Shown here: one piece after another, positions 1 to 9,581 of the stretch
Layout of the letters: each line of letters opens with the position of its first letter
Position numbering within the stretch: the first letter of the stretch is position 1
Source of the DNA: Candidatus Marimicrobium litorale
Lineage (GTDB): Bacteria; Pseudomonadota; Gammaproteobacteria; Pseudomonadales; Halieaceae
Length of the DNA stretch: 64,000 bases
Direction: 5' to 3'
Assembly (NCBI RefSeq): GCF_026262645.1
Contig: NZ_SHNO01000001.1
Coordinates: forward strand, 1,922,001 to 1,986,000
Notes under the pieces: generated by a model
The model's input: the letters and a program-made list of their open reading frames with translations, nothing else
Database searches by the model: none
Told to the model about the DNA's origin: nothing
Program-made: the position numbers and the translations under genes

Positions 1-694
1 CAAAATCTGTAGTTTCTAACTTATAAATCGTGAGCTCATTTCTGCTAATTATGACCGGAAGACTAATCTGATCGCGTATACTATGTTTCACAATTTGCCC
101 CCACCAATCTTCCATTGCGAGCTTGCATACCTTGGCGTTTTGCTGTCGCATAATAAATCCGCCTTGGTAAAGCCCCGCGTTTTCAGGATAGCCTGCACGA
201 CGATAAGTGTTAACTTGGAGCTCAATTCTTTCACTCTTGTCCTTTCCCCAGCGCATGCATTCGAGAGCTTCATCGTATATACAACTTCGTCTGTTATGTT
301 TCGCCAACCCTATCTCAGCCCCTGAATTTAAAAAGGAATCAATGTAGACAGGAGCACCTTCCAGTAAACCTAAATTGGCATCAACCCAGAGCGTGTATCT
401 GTAATCAGGAAAAACAAAATGTGGCAGCACTTTGAGCGCTTTTGCAGTTAAACGAGGATTAGCTAGTGAAAAATTTAGATGAATAACGACCCAGCCTGAT
501 GGCGGCTCATAATCGTGGTCGTCCGTAAAACAAACAAAGTCAAAAAGCGCCCTTATACTAGGCGGGATCTGTGGCACTAAGCTATAGCCATTTGTCGCGC
601 AGGTGTAGATCACAACCCGCTTATCAGGCAGAGCTTTTGTTCCGTTCTTCCTTAAAGAACTCAAACTCGCAATCAGCGACTCATCTACGCTCAT
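1..694 (-). CDS. DUF616-type glycosyltransferase (partial, runs off left edge)
   Basis: This reading frame stays open from an ATG at 694 to the window edge (231 codons), so the C-terminus is missing. The visible pattern is that of the DUF616 (TOD1/MUCI70) family: an early YTCATNGY stretch near residue 30, a CFTDD motif, LWVDANL near residue 120, then CIYDEALEC, and a late block with GLYQGGFIMR, EDWW and SIRDQISLP. The family is thought to transfer sugars in polysaccharide assembly; the substrate cannot be told. The start overlaps the stop of the preceding glycosyltransferase as TAATG, which implies translational coupling. It is the last visible gene of the AT-rich variable block. The family call rests on motif pattern only. 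Confidence 0.8.
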   Translation of the reverse strand, partial: MSVDESLIASLSSLRKNGTKALPDKRVVIYTCATNGYSLVPQIPPSIRALFDFVCFTDDHDYEPPSGWVVIHLNFSLANPRLTAKALKVLPHFVFPDYRYTLWVDANLGLLEGAPVYIDSFLNSGAEIGLAKHNRRSCIYDEALECMRWGKDKSERIELQVNTYRRAGYPENAGLYQGGFIMRQQNAKVCKLAMEDWWGQIVKHSIRDQISLPVIISRNELTIYKLETTDF

Positions 695-1482
695 TAGATA
701 TGCTCTCGATATACTTTGTAGGATTCTCTTAAAATCCGAAATTTATCTTTCGAAGGAATCTTTCCAGTCACACTGTGTGAGGCATGAGTAACCTCACAAT
801 CTGGTAAAAAAATTATTCGTCCTCCTTGCCTTTCACATTGCTCTTTGAGTAATGGCTCTTCACCCCACAAAAAGACTCTGTCATCTAAACTTTTCGCATC
901 TGTAAAAAATTCTGGCCTGGTAACGAAACACGAGCCATGGCAAAGGTATATCTCTCGTTGATCTAAATTTGGATTCCTGCTCGCGGGGCCTCTGAGCCAT
1001 TTAGCAACCAGAAAAGAAGCCCTGAAAATTAAATAGTTCGAGTATCGGAAGTCAAATATGGCCCTCTTTAATCGAGATCTCTTCCGTTCTGCGGACGGAT
1101 TTTGCTCCTCTCCGTCCTCCGTGGTGATTCTCGGCGCGACTACATCGACATCTCCAATAACATCGCTACAAGAGTTTAGCGTAGTTATAAAATTTCGATT
1201 GAACTCAACATCTGGATTGGAGAAAACAATCCATTGATATTGCGAAGAATCTACGCATTGCAAGAAATGGTTAAACCCTCTAAAGTATCCGAGATTTTCG
1301 CCGGGTCTCAAACACAAAAAGTCTTCTCGGGACTGAAAATCCGCGATCGAACTCGAGTTGTCAACCACAAAAATATCTGAAGATTGGTTAGTATTCTGCG
1401 CCTCGATACTATCGACCCACTTGGCCACAAAATCTTCTTGAAGATAATTAACTGTGACCCAGCAAACTCTCCGTGCTTCCAT
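694..1482 (-). CDS. Family 2 glycosyltransferase
   Basis: The 262-residue protein has the GT-A layout of rhamnosyltransferase-like GT2 enzymes. The nucleotide-binding part carries VVDNSS near residue 40 and the metal-binding acidic motif appears as NPDVEF near residue 90. A C-terminal WGEEPLLKEQ segment corresponds to the usual ED acidic motif. There is no membrane segment, so a soluble or peripheral cytoplasmic enzyme acting on a lipid-linked intermediate is expected. It sits between the Wzy-like protein and the DUF616 enzyme, and its stop overlaps the next start. The sugar specificity is not predictable from sequence. Confidence 0.88.
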   Translation of the reverse strand: MEARRVCWVTVNYLQEDFVAKWVDSIEAQNTNQSSDIFVVDNSSSIADFQSREDFLCLRPGENLGYFRGFNHFLQCVDSSQYQWIVFSNPDVEFNRNFITTLNSCSDVIGDVDVVAPRITTEDGEEQNPSAERKRSRLKRAIFDFRYSNYLIFRASFLVAKWLRGPASRNPNLDQREIYLCHGSCFVTRPEFFTDAKSLDDRVFLWGEEPLLKEQCERQGGRIIFLPDCEVTHASHSVTGKIPSKDKFRILRESYKVYREHI

Positions 1483-1579
1483 AAAATATATCCCTAACTG
1501 ATACCCGTTTTAACTATTCCTCATTTCCGCGCGCCCCTCGTCTCTGAAGATTTTTTGAAAATGAAACAGAGCCCTATAA

Positions 1580-2827
1580 CTAATTAAACGGCGACACACG
1601 AAACACTGTAGGTGTCGACGATAGGCTCGACAGACGGCTACGTGGCTGTATCGCGATCAATGCTCCTAGAAAAACCCACACGACGTAATCACGCAAGACC
1701 TCGTTGAAGAATGCATACCAAAAAAAGTAAATACCCGTGTAAAAAAGAAACATTAAATGTGTAGCGCCACGATACTTCCTTAGAACTGACGACGCTCGCA
1801 AAAAAAGTTTAATATGGGTAAAAAGCAGTGCCGTAATAAAAACCACTGATACTATCAGACCATAATCTATGAAAAATTCAAGATAACCGCTATCCATCGA
1901 ATGTTGCAGGTAATTCCGAGTCCAGTTCAGCCCCCTACCAAAATAAGTATAGTCCTTCAAAAGTGGCTCAACTTTTTCAAATAGGACAATTCTGGGGTCG
2001 TATTGCCTGTCAATTCGCCCGAGCACGACATTAAAACGCTCCATAAATACAGTACGCATGAATGGCACAAGCATTAAAATCAGAAACACAAATCCCAAGG
2101 CAAGCCCGCCAATTATAAGCTTACGTAGACGGTTACTTAGCTTGCCGGTTGCCAGGGCCCAGAGCATAAAAAAAAGAACAATCGAGAAGCTATATTGCCT
2201 AGAGCCTAAAAGCAGTCCATTGAGAAGCGGTAGCGCCATAGCCAGGGAATAAATAAGTTTTCTGCCGATATAACGGGTGTCTCGGTAAGCAGAAAAGGCT
2301 GCAACCTGAAGAAAAAATGTCGACAGGAGAAAGCCATTAATACCACCCGGGAGAGCTTCTTGTAACGTTAAGCGCACAGCGCTAGAGCTTCCAGCAGGAC
2401 CCACAATTATGAGAATGAGCACCAGCGTACTTACAAGTAGGCTCGTTGTTGCCAACCCTCGCAATAATCTCTTGCTAAAAATATATTCATAGCACCTATA
2501 TCCAACGAAAACGTAGAAGGTGATATAAATCCAGCTTGAAACAACTTTTAGTTGGATAAAAACACTGGTAGCACTTGATAGATCGAATAAGATTAGCGCA
2601 TCGATAAATACCATGAGGATCGCAACTACGATAACCGCAAGTAAGGCTTGGTTCCTAGGAGGTATTTGTGCCCGTACGTTTAGCAGCAAAGGTGCAAAGA
2701 GAGTGCCCAGAAGCAACGCTACTATACTCAATGAAATTGGACCAAGAACAGTAAAGTTGAACAGGTGCATCAGCATTGTCACTAACAGGATGTAATGTAT
2801 TGCCGTACTACGTCTTATTTTCGTCAA
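1580..2827 (-). CDS. Wzy-like polysaccharide polymerase / O-antigen ligase family membrane protein
   Basis: This is a 415-residue polytopic membrane protein with about ten to twelve hydrophobic segments. A larger loop in the C-terminal half contains GRGLNWTRN followed by SMDSGYLEFFIDYG, the arrangement seen in Wzy polymerases and WaaL-type ligases (a short conserved loop with a Gly-Tyr-rich helix entry). It lies in the variable block with the flippase and glycosyltransferases, so repeat-unit polymerisation in the periplasm is the likelier role. A second family member lies at 12053-13546, so the division between polymerase and ligase is uncertain. Confidence 0.8.
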   Translation of the reverse strand: MTKIRRSTAIHYILLVTMLMHLFNFTVLGPISLSIVALLLGTLFAPLLLNVRAQIPPRNQALLAVIVVAILMVFIDALILFDLSSATSVFIQLKVVSSWIYITFYVFVGYRCYEYIFSKRLLRGLATTSLLVSTLVLILIIVGPAGSSSAVRLTLQEALPGGINGFLLSTFFLQVAAFSAYRDTRYIGRKLIYSLAMALPLLNGLLLGSRQYSFSIVLFFMLWALATGKLSNRLRKLIIGGLALGFVFLILMLVPFMRTVFMERFNVVLGRIDRQYDPRIVLFEKVEPLLKDYTYFGRGLNWTRNYLQHSMDSGYLEFFIDYGLIVSVVFITALLFTHIKLFLRASSVLRKYRGATHLMFLFYTGIYFFWYAFFNEVLRDYVVWVFLGALIAIQPRSRLSSLSSTPTVFRVSPFN

Positions 2828-3438
2828 CGAAAAAGCTCTCCTTACCTATTTGGCCATTCATGCAAGTCTTTTATTCAATGTAGACTAATCATAGCGACAA
2901 TTCGTGATGGCCCCATTTTCCAGGCGAGTTCGAAATGTAGCCTAACCAGCAATTACCCCATTGATAACTGACGGGAGCTGATGAGAATAGAGCTGCTAGC
3001 GCGAATTTCTTTATCGCTGTTATAACGCTAAAGCCCATACTACGGTGCCTGTTATCGCAAGGTAGTAAAAACAAATTCTCGACTACTCATGCACTTACGC
3101 AATAATTCCGAAGAGTTATAACTGTGTCAATCGCAACAGACAGTGCGCTCAAGGGGTTACCTACAATAATTTTTCGTCAGTTACTAGACTGGACAAGCCA
3201 TACCGCTATCAGTTTTCCTTCCGCTAACGAAGGCTGTAGTTTACTCATCTAATCGAGACTATTATCTCAAGGGAATTAACAAGGTTTTTGTCTCCGCTCA
3301 ATGGCTACTGGTCGCATCAAGTCGACCAGCACTGAACTTGACCACAGCTAGTGACTCTCAGTCCTTCGTTTTTTTTCCGAACACCAACACCGTTTCGGCT
3401 AGAGGATATGACACCCATTATTCGGAAGCCAAACTTAA
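2828..3438. other. 611-bp AT-rich intergenic stretch without a convincing gene
   Basis: Between the Wzy-like gene and the next glycosyltransferase there are only short open frames (about 61 codons on the minus strand at 2889-3074 and 62 on the plus strand at 3338-3526). Neither has a clear ribosome binding site or a recognisable motif. All other spacers in the variable block are under 200 bp, so this may be the remains of a lost gene, but I could not identify any. Confidence 0.5.
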
Positions 3439-4464
3439 CTATAGGCTACTTTTTAACTTAGCTCGTGACTGGATTAGAAACCGAAGGAGTCTTGGGAGTC
3501 GCCTAAGCCGATATATGTATCTCTGACGGGGAGAAAGATCAGCGTGTTGCTCAAAACTGGCGTCGATATGTCTTCTGAACTCAGAAAAATTCTGCTCACC
3601 TAAATATAAAAGACAGAGCTCTATGTGTTTTTCTGCACGGCGCGCCGAGAAAACGTCCACAGAGCAATTTAGGTACTCGGCAAAGTGAGGAATGGTTTTA
3701 AAAAACGCTGCAGTTAGTTCCTCTACTCGAGCAACATTCCCAATATTTCTTTCCGTCCATGACCCAATAGATTCGGCTCGATAAACTGACATTGCTTTAT
3801 ACGTGTATATTGCGCCGCCTCTCTGCGAGCCAAATATCTCGAGATAGTAATCACCAACCAGAGCCATAGTAAAAAACCAATCGGGTAGCCTAGTTAGACT
3901 TTCTCGGCGGAAAAAATAAGAGCAGGTTGGCGCAAAACTCCGACTACTCATGATTACTTCGTGCAGAGAAAATTTTCTGTCTCTGCCATAATCCCAACGA
4001 TGAGTATCATGGATGACAGATTCCGCCCTAGTCAGAGCAGAGTGAAAAGCAAAATCGATTTCTGTATTTTTTTCAAGCAGGTCTACTTGAGTCTGTAATT
4101 TCTCAGGGGCGATCCAATAATCATCGCCCTCACAAAGAGCAACATATTTACCCTTTGCAAATCCAGCTGCATAAACGAGTGGTTTGAATCCTCCTTTGGA
4201 ATACTGATTTACTGATTGAAAAATAGGACGAATTATTTCCGGATACTTAAACACGTATTCTTGAATTATTTCCCCTGTTTTATCTGTAGAGGCGTCGTCG
4301 TGAATAATAATTTCAAAGGGGAAATCGGTTTCCTGCATTAGAAAACCTTCTAGTGCCTCCCTCACATATAACTCATGATTGTATGTGGTACACACGACAC
4401 TGACAGCGATCGTTTCCGTCTCGTTCCAACCATTTGTAATCTGATTTTGCGTCCTGCTAATCAT
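3439..4464 (-). CDS. Family 2 glycosyltransferase
   Basis: From the chosen ATG the protein is 341 residues. It opens with VSVVCTTYNHELYVREAL, then IIIHDDASTDKT and CEGDDYW, which are the three GT2 signatures (nucleotide-binding strand, Asp pair and DxD-like metal site). It resembles the glycosyltransferases with a C-terminal helical part found in surface polysaccharide loci. The frame stays open upstream to 4563, but the extra 33 residues do not resemble the family, so the internal ATG is preferred. It lies downstream of the flippase in the variable block. Confidence 0.85.
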   Translation of the reverse strand: MISRTQNQITNGWNETETIAVSVVCTTYNHELYVREALEGFLMQETDFPFEIIIHDDASTDKTGEIIQEYVFKYPEIIRPIFQSVNQYSKGGFKPLVYAAGFAKGKYVALCEGDDYWIAPEKLQTQVDLLEKNTEIDFAFHSALTRAESVIHDTHRWDYGRDRKFSLHEVIMSSRSFAPTCSYFFRRESLTRLPDWFFTMALVGDYYLEIFGSQRGGAIYTYKAMSVYRAESIGSWTERNIGNVARVEELTAAFFKTIPHFAEYLNCSVDVFSARRAEKHIELCLLYLGEQNFSEFRRHIDASFEQHADLSPRQRYIYRLRRLPRLLRFLIQSRAKLKSSL

Positions 4465-4641
4465 ATTTTCTTTATGTACCCACACTGAAATTGCAATGAA
4501 TAAGAGAAGCTCGTAGACAAGCGTATGCGTGTCTTCCGGTTCTGACAGATGCAGGAAAGACAATCTCGCAGCAAAGAGGCATCACGCCTCTGGCCCCGAA
4601 TGACTACGCTGGGAATTCATGATGTGCTGCCAACCCTATAA

Positions 4642-6078
4642 TCACAACGATCTCCGCCCGGCCATAAATTCCACCGAGTCTTTTAGGGCGCTCAGACCTA
4701 AAAGTAAGGTAAATACACTATAGGATACTGCTCCGATGACAATCAGGAACAGGAGCTCAGTCGCTCCGCCAATTTCGATCCAGCGATCCGAAAGTATCAC
4801 CACCGCACCCATCATCACACTCGTCGCTATAGCTGGTAAATAATCCTTGGCTTGTTCGAACGCGCCGTAGTCGAGAAACTTGCCTGTATAATACCCGTTG
4901 ATAGCTAGCCCTAGCGTACTTGAAAGAACGCGACTCCAGGCTATGCCTGTCAAGCCAAAGAAAGTGCCAGCGACAAGCAATACAACGCCAAGGCTCTTTT
5001 TAATCATCGACAATCGAAAACTAAGCTTTGCATGGCCTTGCGCCCTTAAAACATTGACGTTGATCAAGTGCAGTGGCCACAATAGTCCAGCGAGGCACAA
5101 AATCTGTAATAGGGGCGCTGCGGGTAGCCATTGCTCGCCGAAGACCTCGCTGACAACTGGCGTGGCAAGCACGGCGAGCCCAAGCATCGCAGGCGTAGTA
5201 ATAAGCATTACGGATCGTAAAGATAGGCGCACTGCCTGTCGTAACCGCACCGCATCATCAGCAATCGCTGAAAACAGAGGAAAGGTTACCCGAGATATAA
5301 CGGTTGTTAACATTGAGCTCGGGGCTGCTTGGGTATTGTCCGCCTGATTGTAGATACCTAAATCGTAAGTGCCGTAGTACTTGCCTATCAGTAGGGTGTA
5401 ACCTTTTTGATAGATCGTATCCAATAGGCTAGCGGCAAAGATCCAGCCACTGAACGCCATCAAGCTGTTGAACGAACTCCCACTAAAGGTCATTAATGGG
5501 CGCCAGGAACTAAAAACCCACAGCAGCAGAGTGGTGCAAATAGTCGCCGAAACTGGCTGCCAAGCCAGCGACCAAACACCGTAATCAGACCGGGCGAGAT
5601 AAATTGCTAGCCCGCTTGAAATAACGGTCGCCACGGCACCAACAATAGTGAGTGCCTTGAAGTTCAGTTGCTTCGTTAGCAACGTAGTATGAATCGTGCC
5701 GAATGCACTGATAAAAATATTGCACGCCATCAACATGGTCAAAGGGCGCAAAACTGGCAGCTCAAAATATCTCGCGATCCAAGGCGAAAGCGCAATTAAC
5801 GCAAGTGTCACTACCACAGCGGCACCGATATTGAACCAAAAAATCGTCGACTCATCGGTATGCGTTGCGTCCTGCTTCTGTATCAGCGCCGCTGAAAAGC
5901 CGCCATTTACAAACAGGGCACCAAGGCCGAGAAACAGGGCTAGCAGTGCCACAGTTCCGAAGTCTTCGGGCACCAGTAAGCGCGCAAGAATTACTGTAAC
6001 GACGAACTTTAAACCTTGGCGCACTAATATATCGAGGCTGCTCCAATACACGGCAGACCTCGCTTTCAAATGAAGCAC
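4642..6078 (-). CDS. Wzx-type lipopolysaccharide/EPS flippase
   Basis: The protein has 478 residues and twelve to fourteen hydrophobic segments, with an N-terminal SVYWSSLD-like start followed by ILARLLVPEDFG, typical of the MOP-superfamily WzxC/polysaccharide transporter branch. These proteins flip undecaprenyl-linked repeat units from the cytoplasmic to the periplasmic leaflet, where a Wzy polymerase takes over. Its company of glycosyltransferases, Wzy-like and Wza-like proteins supports a Wzx/Wzy-dependent pathway. The length and start are normal for the family. Confidence 0.92.
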   Translation of the reverse strand: MLHLKARSAVYWSSLDILVRQGLKFVVTVILARLLVPEDFGTVALLALFLGLGALFVNGGFSAALIQKQDATHTDESTIFWFNIGAAVVVTLALIALSPWIARYFELPVLRPLTMLMACNIFISAFGTIHTTLLTKQLNFKALTIVGAVATVISSGLAIYLARSDYGVWSLAWQPVSATICTTLLLWVFSSWRPLMTFSGSSFNSLMAFSGWIFAASLLDTIYQKGYTLLIGKYYGTYDLGIYNQADNTQAAPSSMLTTVISRVTFPLFSAIADDAVRLRQAVRLSLRSVMLITTPAMLGLAVLATPVVSEVFGEQWLPAAPLLQILCLAGLLWPLHLINVNVLRAQGHAKLSFRLSMIKKSLGVVLLVAGTFFGLTGIAWSRVLSSTLGLAINGYYTGKFLDYGAFEQAKDYLPAIATSVMMGAVVILSDRWIEIGGATELLFLIVIGAVSYSVFTLLLGLSALKDSVEFMAGRRSL

Positions 6079-6170
6079 GGCATATATCCTAATTTTTAAG
6101 CGCTGTTACCAAAAACGGACTCATGAAAAATTAAATGCATAAGACGACCGCAACCTAACGAAACGAGCCA

Positions 6171-6860
6171 CTATTTCGAGGCTCGCGCCTGGTTCTCCCA
6201 CGGAAAACCAGAAGACGTGGACGCAATCCCAAGGTAGTCGGCGAACCTTTGGTACGCGATCTCGTCAGCAACATTGAGTATTAATAGGTCGTTTGGCCTG
6301 GTACTAAAATATTCAATCACGGACCGATTGTAACTGTCATAGTGCGCAATCATTTTCTCTTTATTGTAGGGGTCTTCGTCAGTGGTACCATGAAGTAGTA
6401 CCGTGTTATACATAAAGCCAGGCCTGACGTAGGCAGCATTATGCAGGTCCTGCACGGTAGGGATTTGGCCGTTTCCAAATAGTCTGGAATGAAACGCGGT
6501 TAGCGATCGATACCACTGTTCAGCGTCATCCCGAACGGAAAGAATGAACTTACTTCCCGGATATGCGACGTCTAGATGCTTAAACGTATTGGGATAGCTG
6601 AATGGTACATCTTGGAAAACTTGAGCAGTTTTACAGTACTTTATGATTTCCTCAAAATCACCAGCAAAGTAATGACGATCCGCAAGCAACTCCGCCGCTC
6701 GCTGGTCACCAACAATAAACCCTAAATCTTCAAATGCCTTTTTTAGCGACGTTGTGCCAGTTTTATTACGCCCAATACAAAAATATTTTACTTTGTCTTT
6801 CACCAGAAGACTGTGATACCGCGATTTTACCTGCCACTTTAAATTAGACCTTAGGCTCAT
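6171..6860 (-). CDS. Sulfotransferase family protein
   Basis: This 229-residue protein has a PAPS-binding P-loop (GRNKTGTTSLKK, residues 30-41) a few residues after a short strand, and a second motif SVRDDAEQWYRS in the position of the 3'-phosphate-binding loop. This is the layout of the bacterial Sulfotransfer_4-like branch. The enzyme would transfer sulfate from PAPS to an acceptor, plausibly a sugar of the repeat unit because the gene sits inside the polysaccharide block. A second, longer sulfotransferase gene lies immediately upstream. The acceptor is inferred from context only. Confidence 0.85.
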   Translation of the reverse strand: MSLRSNLKWQVKSRYHSLLVKDKVKYFCIGRNKTGTTSLKKAFEDLGFIVGDQRAAELLADRHYFAGDFEEIIKYCKTAQVFQDVPFSYPNTFKHLDVAYPGSKFILSVRDDAEQWYRSLTAFHSRLFGNGQIPTVQDLHNAAYVRPGFMYNTVLLHGTTDEDPYNKEKMIAHYDSYNRSVIEYFSTRPNDLLILNVADEIAYQRFADYLGIASTSSGFPWENQARASK

Positions 6861-6914
6861 AATTTATACTCTTAAAGACCGCAGGCGAACGCTGTGCAAT
6901 ATAAGGTAGGCATC

Positions 6915-7922
6915 TCATGGCAAACCCCCTGCAAAAAGACGGATCGCACTTTCAATTTCAGTTTGATTGCGGATATCTCCAGCTCTTGTGATGTTAAAAT
7001 GGCTAGGCCCGTCATACTTACAGTGAGAAAGTCCAAGTTTTTTGGTCATTTCAGTAAAAACCTGCGCGGGATCTGCACAAAACTTTTCATAGGAGATCGT
7101 GATTTTTCTTGCTGCGCTTACTTTGCCCATCCCCGTTGCAACAGCCTTGTTTATATAATGTACCTGGCCAGCGACTTGAGAGAGGGGTGGGAGATGCTTC
7201 AGTTCCTCATATTCCGGTATCTCGAACGAATACCATTGATCTTCACGTCCAAGTTGTTTTTTTCTGGCGTCAAGCACAGACGCTACGTTGCTGACTGGAT
7301 CACGTTCAATTTGCACAAAAAGTACATTTTCAATAATGGAATCTAAAAACGGAATATTATTATTAAAGAGCAGGCCCTTTGCGGCAAAGGGCTTCTGAAA
7401 TACGTCGATAATCCCCGCCAACTCTCTCAACATGGTCTGCGTATCCATGCTTTGGCGCAATTCATCATCCGTCCACACATCGCGATCAGGCTCAGCTAGA
7501 AATCGTCGCCAAAAATACCAAAACTCATTGGGCGCCAGTACACCTTTAGTTTTGCCATTCTGTGATTTGTACTCTGCCTGCTGCATAAATTCACCTAACT
7601 CATCGCGAAAGCTATAATCAGGATCCGTTAACAACAATTGTATTTTTGCACCGATTATAGGCGCTTGATAAAACCGCGATAGCAGGTTGGTCGGGTAACA
7701 AACAATGCCTGTATTAGCCAGCCACTGCATAAATAGAGTCGTTCCACTGCGCATTGGTCCAACAATAAGTATCACAGGAAGTTGTGGCATCCTATAGTCG
7801 CTGAGAGCTTTTTCCTCAGCCACTGATAACGATGAGTTTATATCCTTTAATAACGTTTCTAACTTAACATTTCGAGCGAATGATCCAGTCCTCTCGGAGA
7901 TTGACACATCCTCTGAACTCAT
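6915..7922 (-). CDS. Sulfotransferase (Sulfotransfer_3-like)
   Basis: The protein has 335 residues with the 5'-phosphosulfate loop VGPMRSGTTLF at residues 54-64 and a later IERDPVSNVASVLDARK segment matching the 3'-phosphate-binding arginine/serine motif of PAPS-dependent sulfotransferases. An N-terminal extension of about 45 residues precedes the fold. Its start codon overlaps the last base of the upstream DegT-like gene's stop, so the two are translationally coupled. Together with the following sulfotransferase it suggests a sulfated polysaccharide; the acceptor sugar is unknown. Confidence 0.85.
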   Translation of the reverse strand: MSSEDVSISERTGSFARNVKLETLLKDINSSLSVAEEKALSDYRMPQLPVILIVGPMRSGTTLFMQWLANTGIVCYPTNLLSRFYQAPIIGAKIQLLLTDPDYSFRDELGEFMQQAEYKSQNGKTKGVLAPNEFWYFWRRFLAEPDRDVWTDDELRQSMDTQTMLRELAGIIDVFQKPFAAKGLLFNNNIPFLDSIIENVLFVQIERDPVSNVASVLDARKKQLGREDQWYSFEIPEYEELKHLPPLSQVAGQVHYINKAVATGMGKVSAARKITISYEKFCADPAQVFTEMTKKLGLSHCKYDGPSHFNITRAGDIRNQTEIESAIRLFAGGLP

Positions 7923-8905
7923 TAGTGCTCTCCCGTAATGATGGAAATGATCCTTTCCATATCAGCCGGCCCATATCGCTGATCAATAGGTAAGGGCAGG
8001 AGATTCATAATCATTGATTCAGCCCATTCCTCTGTTACTCTGTCAACGGCCTCATGCCAGTAAGTCGCTACAAATATTCGCGCAGTCAGCAATCGATTTC
8101 TAAGCGCGCTGTCTTGTGTCGCAAACGGGTAACAGAGCGGCCCAGAAGCCTGAAGCGGGTCAACAGCGATTGCGTTTAGCTTGCCCAATTTTTTATGGAG
8201 GTATCGAAAGTTTTGCAGGCGCTTTTTGCCGGCATAATCGAAATCAATTGATGATAGGATTATTTCTGTCAGCTGAGACATGCGCTGAGGCTCACATAGC
8301 CCTAAGCTCTCCTCGGCAGTCTGATAAAAGGGATAGCCCGCCTCAGGTGATTCACCGAGTCGCTTCAAAAGATGCGGCGTCCGATCAAAAGAACCTGTAT
8401 CCCGAATTTCTGGGGCTGAGATGGAAATCTGGCTCATCAATAAGCCTCCATCCGGCACGCCAAAAAATTTTCTCGGCGAGTAGACTGTTGCCAGTGCATT
8501 TTCTGCAGGCGTTGAAAAAAAAGCCTGGGAATAATCAAGCACAAGCTGATCGGGCGGAAATCTTTTTAACAATGCGGCAACGTTGACGTCGCAGATACCG
8601 AAGTAGTTCACATAGAGCAGCCAATCACTGTTCTCAATTTCGCAATTTTCGTCAACTAACAGCTGATCATCCAGCTCATACCAAAGATAGGTGATTCCCT
8701 CTTGCTCCAAGGGCGCGAGCATTGAATCACAAATATATCGCGGCATCCAGACCCTTTTTGGCCTACCTGCCCGAAGCAAGGCCAGGAAAGCAGCCCTGGC
8801 AGACTGGAACCTGTTCGCTTCTGCAAAAGGGAATCCGACTCTATTAGGCAACTCTAATTCGAAGTATCCTCCGATGGGAGTAAGCGTCTCGTCAGACAAG
8901 CTCAT
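7922..8905 (-). CDS. Divergent DegT/DnrJ-type PLP-dependent protein
   Basis: The 327-residue protein is shorter than usual DegT aminotransferases (about 370) but keeps the core: RYICDS near residue 56, an LDYSQAFF block (Asp124 and Gln127 in the cofactor-contact positions) and SPRKFFGVPDGG with Lys146 where the Schiff-base lysine is expected. An aminotransferase or a related PLP enzyme on a nucleotide sugar is likely; the substrate is unknown. It overlaps the upstream WbqC gene by 14 bases and the downstream sulfotransferase by one, so the three form a tight cassette. Confidence 0.75.
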   Translation of the reverse strand: MSLSDETLTPIGGYFELELPNRVGFPFAEANRFQSARAAFLALLRAGRPKRVWMPRYICDSMLAPLEQEGITYLWYELDDQLLVDENCEIENSDWLLYVNYFGICDVNVAALLKRFPPDQLVLDYSQAFFSTPAENALATVYSPRKFFGVPDGGLLMSQISISAPEIRDTGSFDRTPHLLKRLGESPEAGYPFYQTAEESLGLCEPQRMSQLTEIILSSIDFDYAGKKRLQNFRYLHKKLGKLNAIAVDPLQASGPLCYPFATQDSALRNRLLTARIFVATYWHEAVDRVTEEWAESMIMNLLPLPIDQRYGPADMERIISIITGEH

Positions 8906-9581
8906 ACCCTTGAAGCAATTTCATGCACTGCGCTTTATCATTGAACATCATCACATCGATAATCGAAAGGTGTGAAGTAAAAGTATTGCTGAACTGAGGA
9001 TAGGGTGTCGTTTTCGTTCGAAGAAAAGAGAGCTGCTTGTCGCGACTTGAAAAAACGCCTTTATCGTATAGCGTCTGCCCGCCTTCAGCGTTGATATAGT
9101 GTGTGGCCCCCATTTCGTCGCAGATTGCGAGAACGCGTTCTTGTCCGCTCAATGCTTTGTCGTACTTCAACTCTGAAGATATATACCATGTAGTATTGAT
9201 GCCTAAATACTCGCAAATCTGACGAAGCTGGTAATCTACAAATCGAGCCAGGTTCTCTTCTTCCTGATGGAAAATATCTTCGATCAACGGAAAGACAGTA
9301 AGGAACTCTGGGGCTTTTGAGTATGTTTGGCGTATTGTTTGTAATAATTTGCGTGACCCATTTCCAACCAAAACTTGGTTAATCAGCTTGTTAGGGCTCG
9401 CTCCCTGCGTAGGGAGCGTAATTAGTTGCTTATGATCTTTAGCACAAATAAAATTGCGATTGATCCAGCCACCCTTGATGTAGTTAACGTCATCGTAAGC
9501 AACGAAGGCATCCACGGCATTGATGAGCTGAAAGTAGCCTAAATACGGAAACAAGTAGGGCTGCATGATTGCTAGTCTCAT
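8892..9581 (-). CDS. WbqC-like family protein
   Basis: This 229-residue protein has the WbqC-family hallmark at its N-terminus (MQPYLFPYLGYFQLI, residues 6-20) followed by DDVNYIKGGWINRN. WbqC proteins occur in O-antigen and EPS clusters next to DegT-type aminotransferases and are suspected to acylate or otherwise modify aminosugars, but the reaction is not firmly established. The gene begins in the last base of the preceding DegT aminotransferase and overlaps the following DegT-like gene, which supports a shared pathway. Confidence 0.88.
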   Translation of the reverse strand: MRLAIMQPYLFPYLGYFQLINAVDAFVAYDDVNYIKGGWINRNFICAKDHKQLITLPTQGASPNKLINQVLVGNGSRKLLQTIRQTYSKAPEFLTVFPLIEDIFHQEEENLARFVDYQLRQICEYLGINTTWYISSELKYDKALSGQERVLAICDEMGATHYINAEGGQTLYDKGVFSSRDKQLSFLRTKTTPYPQFSNTFTSHLSIIDVMMFNDKAQCMKLLQGYELV

